From Bulleidia sp. (lineage in GTDB: Bacteria; Bacillota_I; Bacilli_A; Erysipelotrichales; Erysipelotrichaceae), in contig JAEDEK010000047.1 in the NCBI GenBank assembly GCA_016293365.1, positions 1 to 13,545 of the forward strand: a stretch of 13,545 nucleotides of DNA, given 5' to 3'. Shown here piece by piece: positions 1 through 7,236 of the stretch. Made by a program: the position numbers and the translations under genes. Numbering within the stretch: position 1 is the stretch's first letter; each line of letters starts with the position of its first letter. The notes under the pieces were generated by a model that was not told the DNA's origin, made no database searches, and worked only from the letters and a program-made list of their open reading frames with translations.

Positions 1-596
1 ACCCGACAGAAAACAGGGGTAAGTGGAAACAGCTGCTGAACTGTGAAACACTGCATCTTGAAATCGGTATGGGAAAGGGGTCCTATCTGATTCAGATGGC
101 ATCCATGTATCCAAATGATGGCTGGATCGGCATGGAAAAGGACAGAAGTGCAGCTGCAGTTGCCGCAAGAGCAAAACTGGAAAATGACGGATGCATTACC
201 AACAACAGAATGATTGCCGGTGATGCCCGGAATATACTGGATTGGTTTGCGGAAGGAGAAGTGGATGTTATTCATCTGAACTTCTCTGATCCATGGCCGA
301 AAAAGAAATATCAGAAAAGACGACTGTCATCCGCAGAGTTTCTGAAAATCTACCGTACGGTATTATCAGATCATGGAAAGATTCTGATGAAGACGGATAA
401 TGTGGATCTGTTTGAAGACTCCGTTCTGTATTTTCAGGAAAACGGGTTTCTTCTGACTGATTTTTCTGTTGATTATCGCAGAAAGGAACATCCGGAAGAT
501 GCCATCACAGAATATGAATCCAAATTCATGGAGGAAGGCATGCCGATCTATCGCCTCTGTGCGGTTGATACTGTAAAACACGGAGATCCACAATGA
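1..596 (+). CDS. trmB: tRNA (guanine-N7-)-methyltransferase, 5'-truncated by the window
   Basis: TrmB uses S-adenosylmethionine to methylate N7 of G46 in the variable loop of tRNAs in the cytoplasm. The open frame already runs at position 3 with no start in view. About 197 residues are visible, against roughly 213 in Bacillus subtilis TrmB, and the RGKW motif near the left edge sits about 23 residues earlier than expected, so only the extreme N-terminus is missing. Visible family motifs are the SAM-binding LEIGMGKG (about 45-70 in nucleotides), the substrate-binding and catalytic block LNFSDPWPKKKYQKRRL, KTDN, and the C-terminal TEYESKF followed by GMPIYR. The stop codon overlaps the ATG of the next gene (ATGA at 593-596), so the two are probably translationally coupled. 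The first ATG visible, at 69, lies inside the SAM loop and is not the real start. Recognition is firm. Confidence 0.95.
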   Translation, partial: PTENRGKWKQLLNCETLHLEIGMGKGSYLIQMASMYPNDGWIGMEKDRSAAAVAARAKLENDGCITNNRMIAGDARNILDWFAEGEVDVIHLNFSDPWPKKKYQKRRLSSAEFLKIYRTVLSDHGKILMKTDNVDLFEDSVLYFQENGFLLTDFSVDYRRKEHPEDAITEYESKFMEEGMPIYRLCAVDTVKHGDPQ

Positions 597-1312
597 AACG
601 GGCAGCTGTTGCACTGTTATGTGCATGGATGCTGATGGGATGTGTGGTGAATGAAACGGTTGATGTACAGAAAAGGCTGGAAGATCACATTGCCCAGGCA
701 CAGAACATGCAGGTACAGAAAGCTTCCCATTCCAAGAAGTTCTATTCCTATTATCTGCCGAAAGATATCGGCAGATATGAATCAGATCTGTCAGGCAATC
801 TTTTCTGTATCGACGGGGTCAGAGTTGCAATGTCCCTTAACACAGCAGCCATCATCAACCAAAGACTGTATCCGTCCAATACGCAGCAGACAGTGAAAAT
901 GGAAGGAAAGACAATGGTTGCGTATCTGAACGGGGATTATCTTGATATTCAGGAATACGCACATCCGTTTCAGGTCGGTATCTTTGATCTTGGCAATACG
1001 TATGCTGTGGGACTGGTCAGTGATACGGTCCTGCTGCAGGCAACCTGCACAGCACTGCAGACGGGGGTGATTGCCGGACGCATGCTGCAGATCGCACGCA
1101 GTGTCCTTGTTGATGCCGATCAGATCGTCACATATTATTCCAACCAGGTACCGGAAATATCCAGTCAGGAAAAAGTGGAACTGTTTGATACACAGGCTCC
1201 GGAAAATGGAAGAATTGAAGAACTGTTTGAAGATCATTCACGGATTGATACGCCTGCACCGGTTGACAATAACGGCCAATCGAGTGAAAACAGTAGCGGT
1301 GAGACGGAATAA
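593..1312 (+). CDS. Predicted lipoprotein of unknown function
   Basis: I do not recognise this 239-residue protein. Residues 1-17 form a lipoprotein signal peptide: a KR n-region, a hydrophobic core and the lipobox LMGC with C17 as the predicted lipidated residue. It is therefore expected on the outer face of the cytoplasmic membrane. A short charged region (about 20-45, possibly helical) precedes a mixed alpha/beta body (about 48-185), and the last 40 residues or so are acidic and polar, ending in a Ser/Asn/Gly/Glu-rich low-complexity tail. There is only the lipobox Cys plus a few scattered cysteines and no obvious catalytic motif. The start overlaps the trmB stop (ATGA), with GGAGA about 6 bases upstream as ribosome binding site. 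The position after trmB and two genes before murC hints at an envelope role, but that is context only. Confidence 0.8.
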   Translation: MKRAAVALLCAWMLMGCVVNETVDVQKRLEDHIAQAQNMQVQKASHSKKFYSYYLPKDIGRYESDLSGNLFCIDGVRVAMSLNTAAIINQRLYPSNTQQTVKMEGKTMVAYLNGDYLDIQEYAHPFQVGIFDLGNTYAVGLVSDTVLLQATCTALQTGVIAGRMLQIARSVLVDADQIVTYYSNQVPEISSQEKVELFDTQAPENGRIEELFEDHSRIDTPAPVDNNGQSSENSSGETE

Positions 1313-1317
1313 TAAGG

Positions 1318-1323
1318 TATAAT
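1318..1323 (+). promoter_or_regulatory. Possible -10 box before the SepF-N-like gene
   Basis: A perfect TATAAT sits right after the lipoprotein stop and 65 bases before the next ATG. No acceptable -35 is present 16-18 bases upstream (AGCGGT-like sequence), and there is no TG extension. This is weak evidence for a separate promoter; read-through from trmB is equally possible. Confidence 0.3.
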
Positions 1324-1388
1324 AATACATGATGTATGTCTGAAAATGATTCAATACACATGTTATTGAAAGGAGTAAATAAATTACC

Positions 1389-2303
1389 ATGCTGAAGAAA
1401 TTACAGAATCTGTTATTTGAAGAAGACGAAGACGATTTTGAAGAAGAAGAGGAAGAAGAAATTGTACCTGTAAGACCACAGCGTCCAAAGAAGGAGGCAA
1501 CAGCGCCTCGTCAGAGTACAGCTGCACCGAAACCTGTGAAGGAAACAGTAATGGCTGAAGTGGAAAAACCGAAGCAGACAATGCAGAGAATCGATCTGAC
1601 TCAGCCTGTTGAAACAATCCGTCCAAAACAGACAGAGACAGTATCTGTCAAGCCGGTGGAAACAGTCAAACCAAAACCTGTACAGGAGGTGAATTCAACT
1701 CCACCTGCATCACTTTTTCTGGATGATACTCCAGCACCGGTAACCCCAAAGCCAAAGAAGCTCGGTATTACCGTGGATGATGCACCAGTTGTAAAGCAGC
1801 CTGAAACAAAGCCTGTACGCACTGCACAGAACCGTCCATCCATTACACCAAAGCAGACGAAGAAAGAACCTGTCAGAAATGAAACAGGTTATGTTTTCAA
1901 GCCTGTCATTTCTCCGATTTTCGGTGTAGATGAAAAGGATCTGCATGCGCTGAAAACAACAACAAACAAGATCAGTGAAGTGGAAAAGCAGAAAAGTACA
2001 GGTGTACGTCCACAGATCATTTCTCCGATCTATGGTGCGGGAAATGACAGCAGCGCTTCTGCTTCAAAGTCTGTTGTAGAACCTTCCGCAAAACATGAAA
2101 CTGTTGTTGCGGGTGCACGTTCTGTTTCCATGGAAGATACGATTCCGGAATTCTCTTTGGATGATATTCTGAAGGCAAAGGATGAAGGTGTCAGAAAGGA
2201 AGCCGGCAGAATGGCTCCTTCCATGCCTGAATTCCCTGATCTTGACTTCTATGATGATGAGGATGACAAGACCATTCTCATCAAAAGAAGCGACGCAGAA
2301 TAA
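1389..2303 (+). CDS. Low-complexity, probably disordered protein with SepF-like N-terminal helix and duplicated ISPI[FY]G motif
   Basis: This is a 304-residue protein of unknown function. Residues 1-10 (MLKKLQNLLF) could form a short amphipathic helix. They are followed by a strongly acidic run at 11-24, with seven Glu in a row at 18-24. This N-terminus resembles the membrane-targeting helix plus acidic linker of SepF, but no SepF core domain follows. Residues 25-165 are Pro/Lys/Thr/Val/Glu-rich with KPVETVKPKPV-like repeats and look disordered. Two near-identical motifs follow, KPVISPIFG (171-179) and RPQIISPIYG (207-216), each trailed by a D/N-containing stretch. A predicted helix (about 249-271, containing EFSLDDILKAKDEG) and an acidic tail close the protein. 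The ribosome binding site is AAAGGAG at 1369-1375. murC starts 2 bases after the stop, so coupling with cell-wall synthesis or division is an inference from context. Confidence 0.85.
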   Translation: MLKKLQNLLFEEDEDDFEEEEEEEIVPVRPQRPKKEATAPRQSTAAPKPVKETVMAEVEKPKQTMQRIDLTQPVETIRPKQTETVSVKPVETVKPKPVQEVNSTPPASLFLDDTPAPVTPKPKKLGITVDDAPVVKQPETKPVRTAQNRPSITPKQTKKEPVRNETGYVFKPVISPIFGVDEKDLHALKTTTNKISEVEKQKSTGVRPQIISPIYGAGNDSSASASKSVVEPSAKHETVVAGARSVSMEDTIPEFSLDDILKAKDEGVRKEAGRMAPSMPEFPDLDFYDDEDDKTILIKRSDAE

Positions 2304-2304
2304 T

Positions 2305-3642
2305 ATGACAGGCACACCTGTATACTACTTCATCGGTATCAAGGGAACAGGCATGTCTTCTCTTGCATGCATGCTGAAAGACCTTGGCTATGAAGTATGC
2401 GGATCAGATCTGGCAAAGCATTTCTTTACAGAAGATGTTCTTGTGGAAAGAAATATTCCGATCTATGAATTCGATCCGTCCAATATCAAAGATGGCATGC
2501 ATGTCATCATCGGAAATGCCTTTCTGGAAGACTTCCCTGAAGTTGTCGCAGCAAGAAACAATCCGACATGTATCTGTGAAAGGTATCATGAATTCCTTGG
2601 CACATTCCTGCAGAAATACAGACTCGTATCCATTGCCGGTTCCCATGGTAAAACAACAACCACAGGCATGCTGGCATCTGTCATGAAGGAATTCGGTGAA
2701 ACGGGCTGGCTGATCGGAGATGGTACCGGTCATCTGAGTCAGGATACGGAATATTTCTGTCTGGAATCCTGTGAATTCCGCAGACATTTCCTGGCCTATC
2801 ATCCGGAATATGCCATCATTACCAATGTGGAAATCGATCATGTTGATTACTTCAAAGATGAGGCGGATTATCGCAGTGCCTATGAACAGTTCATTCCAAA
2901 TGTTTCCAAAGCAGTCGTGATCTATGGTGAGGATGAACAGGCACGTATGCTTGATTTCTCCGGTAAAAAACACTACTGGTATGGATTGAAGGACAACGAT
3001 GATATCCAGGCAGTCAATGTTGAGGAAACAGAAAACGGCATGCACTTTGATGTGCTGTTTGAAGGAAAGATGTATGCACACTTTGACCTTCCGTTTGTTG
3101 GACACCATCTGCTTCTGAATTCTCTGGCAGTAATCGGGATCTGTATCCTGGAAGGTGTAAAGCCGGAACTGATCGAAAAAGGTCTGTCTTCCTTTCAGGG
3201 CGTCAAAAGAAGATTTGCGGTTGAAAAACATGGAGACAGCATTTTCGTGGATGATTATGCACATCATCCGACAGAAGTAGGTGTCACCATTGATACGGCG
3301 CGCAGACGTTTTCCATCTTCCAGACTGATTGCGATTTTCAAACCGCACAGAGCATCCCGTGTTCTTTACTTTGCGGATGACTTTGCTGCACAGCTTTCCA
3401 AGGCAGATGAAGTATATCTGTGTGAATTCACTTCCATCGATGATAAACAGGATGGAACAGATATTGATATTACATATCTGGCAGATAAAATACCGGGATC
3501 GGAAATTCTGAGTGAAGACCGGAAGGGCGCGCGCGTACTTGCTGAAAAAGCACCGGCATGTTATCTGTTCATGTCCAGTAAGGACATCTATGGACTTGCT
3601 CAGCTGGTCAAGGAAGAAATAGATCAAAAAAATGATAAGTAA
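2305..3642 (+). CDS. murC: UDP-N-acetylmuramate--L-alanine ligase
   Basis: MurC joins L-alanine to UDP-N-acetylmuramic acid using ATP, the first amino-acid addition of peptidoglycan stem-peptide synthesis, in the cytoplasm. The 445-residue protein has the normal family length. The N-terminal UDP-binding glycine loop reads FIGIKGTGMSSLA (residues 9-21), a variant of the commoner GIGGIGMS. The ATP P-loop is GSHGKTTTTG (112-121). The central domain carries SCEFRRHF and TNVEIDHVDYFKD, and the C-terminal domain has VDDYAHHPTE (315-324). The open frame extends upstream to 2182, but that part overlaps the previous gene. The ATG at 2305, two bases after the preceding stop, gives the family-like N-terminus. 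No strong ribosome binding site precedes it, which suggests translational coupling. A terminator follows directly. Confidence 0.96.
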   Translation: MTGTPVYYFIGIKGTGMSSLACMLKDLGYEVCGSDLAKHFFTEDVLVERNIPIYEFDPSNIKDGMHVIIGNAFLEDFPEVVAARNNPTCICERYHEFLGTFLQKYRLVSIAGSHGKTTTTGMLASVMKEFGETGWLIGDGTGHLSQDTEYFCLESCEFRRHFLAYHPEYAIITNVEIDHVDYFKDEADYRSAYEQFIPNVSKAVVIYGEDEQARMLDFSGKKHYWYGLKDNDDIQAVNVEETENGMHFDVLFEGKMYAHFDLPFVGHHLLLNSLAVIGICILEGVKPELIEKGLSSFQGVKRRFAVEKHGDSIFVDDYAHHPTEVGVTIDTARRRFPSSRLIAIFKPHRASRVLYFADDFAAQLSKADEVYLCEFTSIDDKQDGTDIDITYLADKIPGSEILSEDRKGARVLAEKAPACYLFMSSKDIYGLAQLVKEEIDQKNDK

Positions 3643-3646
3643 AATG

Positions 3647-3702
3647 AAGGGAGAACAGCTGGATGGAATGCATCATGGCAGTTCTTCCTTTTTCTGTTTT
3701 TT
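3647..3702 (+). terminator. Rho-independent terminator after murC
   Basis: AAGGGAGAAC (3647-3656) pairs fully, with one G-U, to GTTCTTCCTT (3681-3690). The inner part adds GATG/CATC around a five-base loop (3666-3670), with G-C, C-G and wobble pairs between. The stem runs straight into TTTCTGTTTTTT (3691-3702). It begins 5 bases after the murC stop, so it ends the trmB-murC unit and separates it from the sortase unit. Confidence 0.75.
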
Positions 3703-3712
3703 CATGATGATC

Positions 3713-3741
3713 TTTATCTTTTTACATGAAACTGTCATAAT
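3713..3741 (+). promoter_or_regulatory. Candidate promoter of the sortase-ThrE unit
   Basis: TTTATC (3713-3718), a 17-base spacer, then CATAAT (3736-3741, five of six consensus bases). The -35 is poor (three of six). A promoter is expected here because a strong terminator lies just upstream and the next gene starts at 3765. Confidence 0.4.
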
Positions 3742-3764
3742 TGTGTCTGGAAGGTATTTGACAT

Positions 3765-4619
3765 ATGAGACACAACAGAAAAACAACAATGATTACAGTG
3801 GCTCTGATCTGCTGCCTTGTTCTGGCGGCAGTCGGGCTTTATCTGAATAGGAAACCTGAGGATGAACGTATCCATGTACCGGATCAGCATTCTTCGATTT
3901 CTTCTGTGCAGGAACCAGTGGAAGAAGATCATGGACCGGAAAATGCAGCTTTTTATCAGAAGATCTTCACTGATAACCAGGTAGTCAATCCGGACTATAA
4001 AGGAAATGTTTTTTTTGAAAGCAACCTGATCAATCAGCCGTTTGTACAGGCACTGGACAACTCCTATTATCTGCGCAGAAACTGGCAGACACTGGAATAC
4101 GATGAAGCCGGAGCAAACTTCATGGATTATGAATGTACTGTCGACAGCAGTAACATCATCATCTATGGACACTATGCCTATCCATCTTTTGATCCATCCA
4201 GAAAACTGCGTTTTACGCCTCTAGCCAGGCTGGTACAGCAGGAAAACTATGAAGCAAATAAGACAGTATATCTGCTTCTGGAAAACGAAATCCGTGAATA
4301 TGTGATCTGTTCTGTCTATTATGCGGATCTGGTCGAATCCGATGGTGTCTATTACACACAGGTTGAGGAACAGTATAATCTTTCTTCTTTTTCTCAGGAG
4401 TATTTCAATACATATCATGATAGAGTCCGCAGCAAACAGCTGTATGAAACAGGTGAGGACTTCAGCTGGGAAGACCGTCTTCTCACACTGCAGACATGCG
4501 TGGAAAACAGACCCGATCAAAGAGAAATCATTGTCTGCAGACAGGTGAATACATGGCCGATTACAGACCGATGTGACTTTGCCGTACGCGATATGACGGA
4601 CAGTGAAAGAGCAGGATGA
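3765..4619 (+). CDS. srtB: Class B-type sortase
   Basis: Sortases are membrane-bound cysteine transpeptidases that cleave a C-terminal sorting signal and attach the protein to the peptidoglycan or to another protein on the cell surface. The 284-residue protein has a basic start, one membrane segment (about 10-27) and an extracellular catalytic domain (about 60-275). The proposed triad is His136 in IIIYGHYAYP, Cys245 in LTLQTC and Arg253; the Cys-to-Arg spacing of 8 fits clostridial SrtB-type enzymes. The long segment between the His and Cys motifs is also typical of class B. The ribosome binding site is GGAAGG at 3749-3754. The stop overlaps the next ATG (ATGA at 4616-4619), so it is translated together with a ThrE-type exporter gene. 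No protein with a sorting signal is encoded in the window, so its substrate is unknown. Family is firm; class B assignment is likely. Confidence 0.9.
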   Translation: MRHNRKTTMITVALICCLVLAAVGLYLNRKPEDERIHVPDQHSSISSVQEPVEEDHGPENAAFYQKIFTDNQVVNPDYKGNVFFESNLINQPFVQALDNSYYLRRNWQTLEYDEAGANFMDYECTVDSSNIIIYGHYAYPSFDPSRKLRFTPLARLVQQENYEANKTVYLLLENEIREYVICSVYYADLVESDGVYYTQVEEQYNLSSFSQEYFNTYHDRVRSKQLYETGEDFSWEDRLLTLQTCVENRPDQREIIVCRQVNTWPITDRCDFAVRDMTDSERAG

Positions 4620-5380
4620 CAATGCTGGAACACGATACACTGGCAAGAACAGTCACAAAGGCAGGCATGATCCTGCTGGAAAACGGTGCAGAAACAAACA
4701 GAGTGGAGGATACGATGTACAGACTCTGTAAAGCCTATGGTGCCTCTGTTGTGGATACATATGCAACTCCGACACTTCTGATCGTATCTTTTACCCTGAA
4801 TGGTCAGCTGGTTCATAATATCAAGCGCATTCATATTCAATCCACCAATCTGTCAAGAATCGATGCGGTCAACACCCTGTCAAGACAGGCATGTGCCGGA
4901 AATCTGACATGCAGCCAGCTGGATGAAAAGCTGGATGAAGTCAAGGCATACAGGCCATATTCCACACCTGTATGTATTCTGGGAGCTTCCATCTGTACGT
5001 TCGGTTTTGCTCTGTTTTTTGAAGGCACACTGTATGATGCAGTCTGTGCTTTTATGATCGGAGCAATGGTACAGGCGGTGGTGATTCTTCTGAACCGTTA
5101 TCACATTTCTTCCATTTTCCGTAATATCATCGGTGGTGCACTGCTCAGTGCATTATCATTGACAGCCTCCTCATCGTTTCCGGTATCCAGCAGTACCGTA
5201 TCCATCTCCGTTCTGATGCTGCTGGTTCCAGGGCTTGCGATCACAAATGCGATCCGGGATTCGGTCAATGGTGATCTTGTTTCAGGTCTTGCAAGAGGAC
5301 TGGAAAGTATTCTGACTGCCATTTCCATTGCGGTGGGAAGTGGCTTTGTACTTCTTCTTTTAGGAGGTGGGGGACTATGA
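4616..5380 (+). CDS. ThrE/YjjP-type exporter subunit (DUF1212-like domain, larger half)
   Basis: This 254-residue protein corresponds to the N-terminal half of threonine/serine exporters such as ThrE of Corynebacterium glutamicum, and to YjjP, whose YjjPB pair has been reported to export succinate in Escherichia coli. Residues 1-112 form a soluble domain with the family motif ENGAETNRVEDTM (22-34). Residues 115-250 hold about five membrane segments, including the conserved block LVPGLAITNAIRDSVNGD (203-220) followed by SGLARGLES. The start overlaps the sortase stop, and the stop overlaps the start of the smaller partner subunit (ATGA at 5377-5380), so the two halves are probably made in equal amounts. 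An ATG at 4622 is an alternative start. The transported substrate cannot be read from sequence. Confidence 0.88.
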   Translation: MTMLEHDTLARTVTKAGMILLENGAETNRVEDTMYRLCKAYGASVVDTYATPTLLIVSFTLNGQLVHNIKRIHIQSTNLSRIDAVNTLSRQACAGNLTCSQLDEKLDEVKAYRPYSTPVCILGASICTFGFALFFEGTLYDAVCAFMIGAMVQAVVILLNRYHISSIFRNIIGGALLSALSLTASSSFPVSSSTVSISVLMLLVPGLAITNAIRDSVNGDLVSGLARGLESILTAISIAVGSGFVLLLLGGGGL

Positions 5381-5811
5381 CACCATTCTATGCATTTCTG
5401 GCTTCCATCGGTTTTGCCGTACTGTTCAATGTACCACACAACAGACTGTTTTATGCAGGACTGGCTGGTGGCATTGGTGGGGCTGCCTATGGAATTGCTC
5501 AGTATCTTGGATGCAGTGAAACCATCGCTTTGTTATATGCTTCGATCTTTCTTTCCCTTGCTTCTGAAATCATGGCACGCATCATCCGCTGTCCATCAAC
5601 AATGTTTCTGATCAGTGCCTTGATTCCTTTTGTTCCAGGAGGAGGCGCTTACTATACCGTGCTTTCCATCATTGAAAAAAACAATGACATGGCACTGCAT
5701 TATGGTCTGAATACCATTTCACAGGCAGGTGCCATTGTGCTTGGATGTGTTGTTGTAACCGGTGCATTTTCCATGATGCGATCATTTGAAATGCACAGCC
5801 ATAAGGGTTGA
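5377..5811 (+). CDS. ThrE/YjjB-type exporter subunit (DUF3815-like, smaller half)
   Basis: This 144-residue, almost entirely hydrophobic protein matches the C-terminal half of ThrE or the separate subunit YjjB. About four to five membrane helices are visible. The family block RCPSTMFLISALIPFVPGGG spans residues 71-90 and is followed by AYYTV. It is preceded by a near-perfect ribosome binding site, AGGAGGTGG (5362-5370), which lies inside the end of the upstream gene, so it can be translated strongly even though the genes overlap. It should pair with the preceding protein in one membrane complex that exports a small amino acid or organic acid. In Corynebacterium the two halves are one polypeptide; here they are split, as in many Firmicutes and in E. 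coli. Confidence 0.88.
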   Translation: MTPFYAFLASIGFAVLFNVPHNRLFYAGLAGGIGGAAYGIAQYLGCSETIALLYASIFLSLASEIMARIIRCPSTMFLISALIPFVPGGGAYYTVLSIIEKNNDMALHYGLNTISQAGAIVLGCVVVTGAFSMMRSFEMHSHKG

Positions 5812-5836
5812 AACCGTTTTCAGAATAGAGGATAAT
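5808..5836 (+). promoter_or_regulatory. Promoter of the pyrimidine-nucleoside phosphorylase gene
   Basis: TTGAAA (5808-5813), exactly 17 bases, then GATAAT (5831-5836); each hexamer has five of six consensus bases. The -35 overlaps the stop of the preceding gene. The expected start of transcription is near 5843, giving a leader of about 35 bases with AGGTGA as ribosome binding site. I see no operator or attenuator. Confidence 0.7.
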
Positions 5837-5877
5837 ATACCTGTAATCAATCCTTTAACTGAAAGACAGGTGAAAAT

Positions 5878-7206
5878 ATGAGATTTGTAGATCTGATTGA
5901 AAAAAAGGCAGATGGCTTTTCGCTTTCAAAAGAAGAAATCGAATTCATGGTAAACGGATTTGTGGATGGATCCATTCCGGATTATCAGATGAGTGCGATG
6001 ATGATGGCAATTCTGCAGAAAGACATGAATGATCAGGAAACGGCGGATCTGACCATGGCAATGATGTATTCCGGTGAAACGGTTGATCTTTCTGATCTGC
6101 CGGGTGTAAAGCTTGATAAGCATTCCACCGGAGGTGTTGGAGATACAACGACGCTGGTTGTTGCACCACTTGTTGCTGCATGTGGTGGTACGGTTGCCAA
6201 AATGAGCGGCAGAGGTCTTGGGCATACCGGTGGAACACTGGATAAACTGGAATCAATTCCAGGAACAAGTGTAGAGATACCGCTGCAGCGATTCAAGGAC
6301 ATTGTCAGACAGTGTGGTGTTGCAGTCATCGGTCAGTCTAAGGATCTGGATCCGGCAGATAAGAAGATGTACGCATTGCGTGATGTCACTGCTACTGTGC
6401 GTTCCATTCCTCTGATTGCCTCTTCCATCATGTCCAAAAAACTGGCAAGTGGCGCGGATGGTATTGTCCTGGATGTCAAAACAGGGACAGGCGCATTCAT
6501 GCGTACGGTAGAGGAAGCACGTCGTCTTGCCCGTACGATGGTATCCATTGGAACACTGACAGGAAGAAAGGTGACTGCACTGATCACCGATATGAACCAG
6601 CCGCTGGGAAATGCGGTAGGCAATGCACTGGAAGTGAAGGAAGCTGTGGAACTTCTGTCAGGAAAGATTTCTGAAGCCGATCCGTTATATGAAGTATGCA
6701 TGCTGTTAGGTACACATATGCTTCTGATGGCTGGCATTGCAAACAGCAGTGAACAGGCACAGGCCATGCTCAAAGAAAAAATCACGGATGGAAGCGGTCT
6801 GAAACGTCTGCAGCAGATGATCGCACTGCAGGGAGGCGATGCCTCATATCTGTGTGTGGAGCAGATGGAACGTCTGACATCTGTCAGAAAGGTGATTGAT
6901 CTGCCTGCTTTACAGGATGGTTATGTCACATCGATGATGGCGGAAAAGATCGGTACGGCTGCCCAGATATTGGGCGCTGGAAGAGCCGTCAAGAGTGATG
7001 TGATTGATCCGGCTGTGGGACTTGTCATGAAGGTCAGAGTTGGAGATCAGGTCCGTGCCGGTGATCCGATCTGTACGCTGTATGTCAATGATGATACCCA
7101 TCTTGAAGAAGCAAAGAAGCTGCTGTATGAAGCTGTTACCATTTCCGATACAAAACAGAAGGGCAATCCGATGATTCATGAAGTGATCACTGCGGAAAAC
7201 CTGTAA
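5878..7206 (+). CDS. pdp: Pyrimidine-nucleoside phosphorylase
   Basis: The enzyme splits uridine, deoxyuridine or thymidine with phosphate to give the base and (deoxy)ribose-1-phosphate, in cytoplasmic nucleoside salvage. The 442 residues match the usual length. Motifs include DKHSTGGVGD (80-89) and the family signature SGRGLGHTGGTLDKLE (110-125). Residue numbering lines up with known active sites: phosphate-binding Lys81, Ser83, Thr92, Ser110 and Thr120, and base-binding Arg168, Ser183 and Lys187. Lys108 is consistent with the broad-specificity Firmicute PyNP rather than a thymidine-only enzyme, though that distinction is less sure. The C-terminal domain (about 345-440) has the usual hammerhead-like fold sequence. 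It is flanked by its own promoter and a bidirectional terminator, so it seems to be a single-gene unit. No deoC, cdd or transporter gene is next to it, unlike many salvage operons. Confidence 0.96.
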   Translation: MRFVDLIEKKADGFSLSKEEIEFMVNGFVDGSIPDYQMSAMMMAILQKDMNDQETADLTMAMMYSGETVDLSDLPGVKLDKHSTGGVGDTTTLVVAPLVAACGGTVAKMSGRGLGHTGGTLDKLESIPGTSVEIPLQRFKDIVRQCGVAVIGQSKDLDPADKKMYALRDVTATVRSIPLIASSIMSKKLASGADGIVLDVKTGTGAFMRTVEEARRLARTMVSIGTLTGRKVTALITDMNQPLGNAVGNALEVKEAVELLSGKISEADPLYEVCMLLGTHMLLMAGIANSSEQAQAMLKEKITDGSGLKRLQQMIALQGGDASYLCVEQMERLTSVRKVIDLPALQDGYVTSMMAEKIGTAAQILGAGRAVKSDVIDPAVGLVMKVRVGDQVRAGDPICTLYVNDDTHLEEAKKLLYEAVTISDTKQKGNPMIHEVITAENL

Positions 7207-7214
7207 AACAGAAC

Positions 7215-7236
7215 AAAAAGGGCATATGCCCTTTTT
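7215..7236. terminator. Bidirectional terminator between pdp and the convergent orphan gene
   Basis: A perfect 22-base palindrome: AAAAAGGGCAT followed by its exact reverse complement. It gives a GC-core hairpin with a T-run on both strands, so it can stop transcription from pdp (+) and from the orphan gene (-). The TAA stop of the - strand gene (7235-7237) lies inside its edge. Confidence 0.9.

Noticed and set aside
1263..1268. TTGACA in the lipoprotein tail as -35 for the TATAAT at 1318
   Set aside because: The spacing is 49 bases, far from the 16-18 required.
2404..3627. 407-codon open frame on the - strand across murC
   Set aside because: murC is unmistakable with all motifs; the antisense frame is a by-product of its codon usage and has no start signals.
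3758..3763. Perfect TTGACA just before the sortase start
   Set aside because: No -10 box lies about 17 bases downstream, which would be inside the coding sequence; the hexamer is probably chance.
3632..3850. 72-codon + frame between murC and the sortase gene
   Set aside because: It runs through the murC terminator hairpin and T-run, then into the sortase gene in another frame; its protein is low complexity with no family features.
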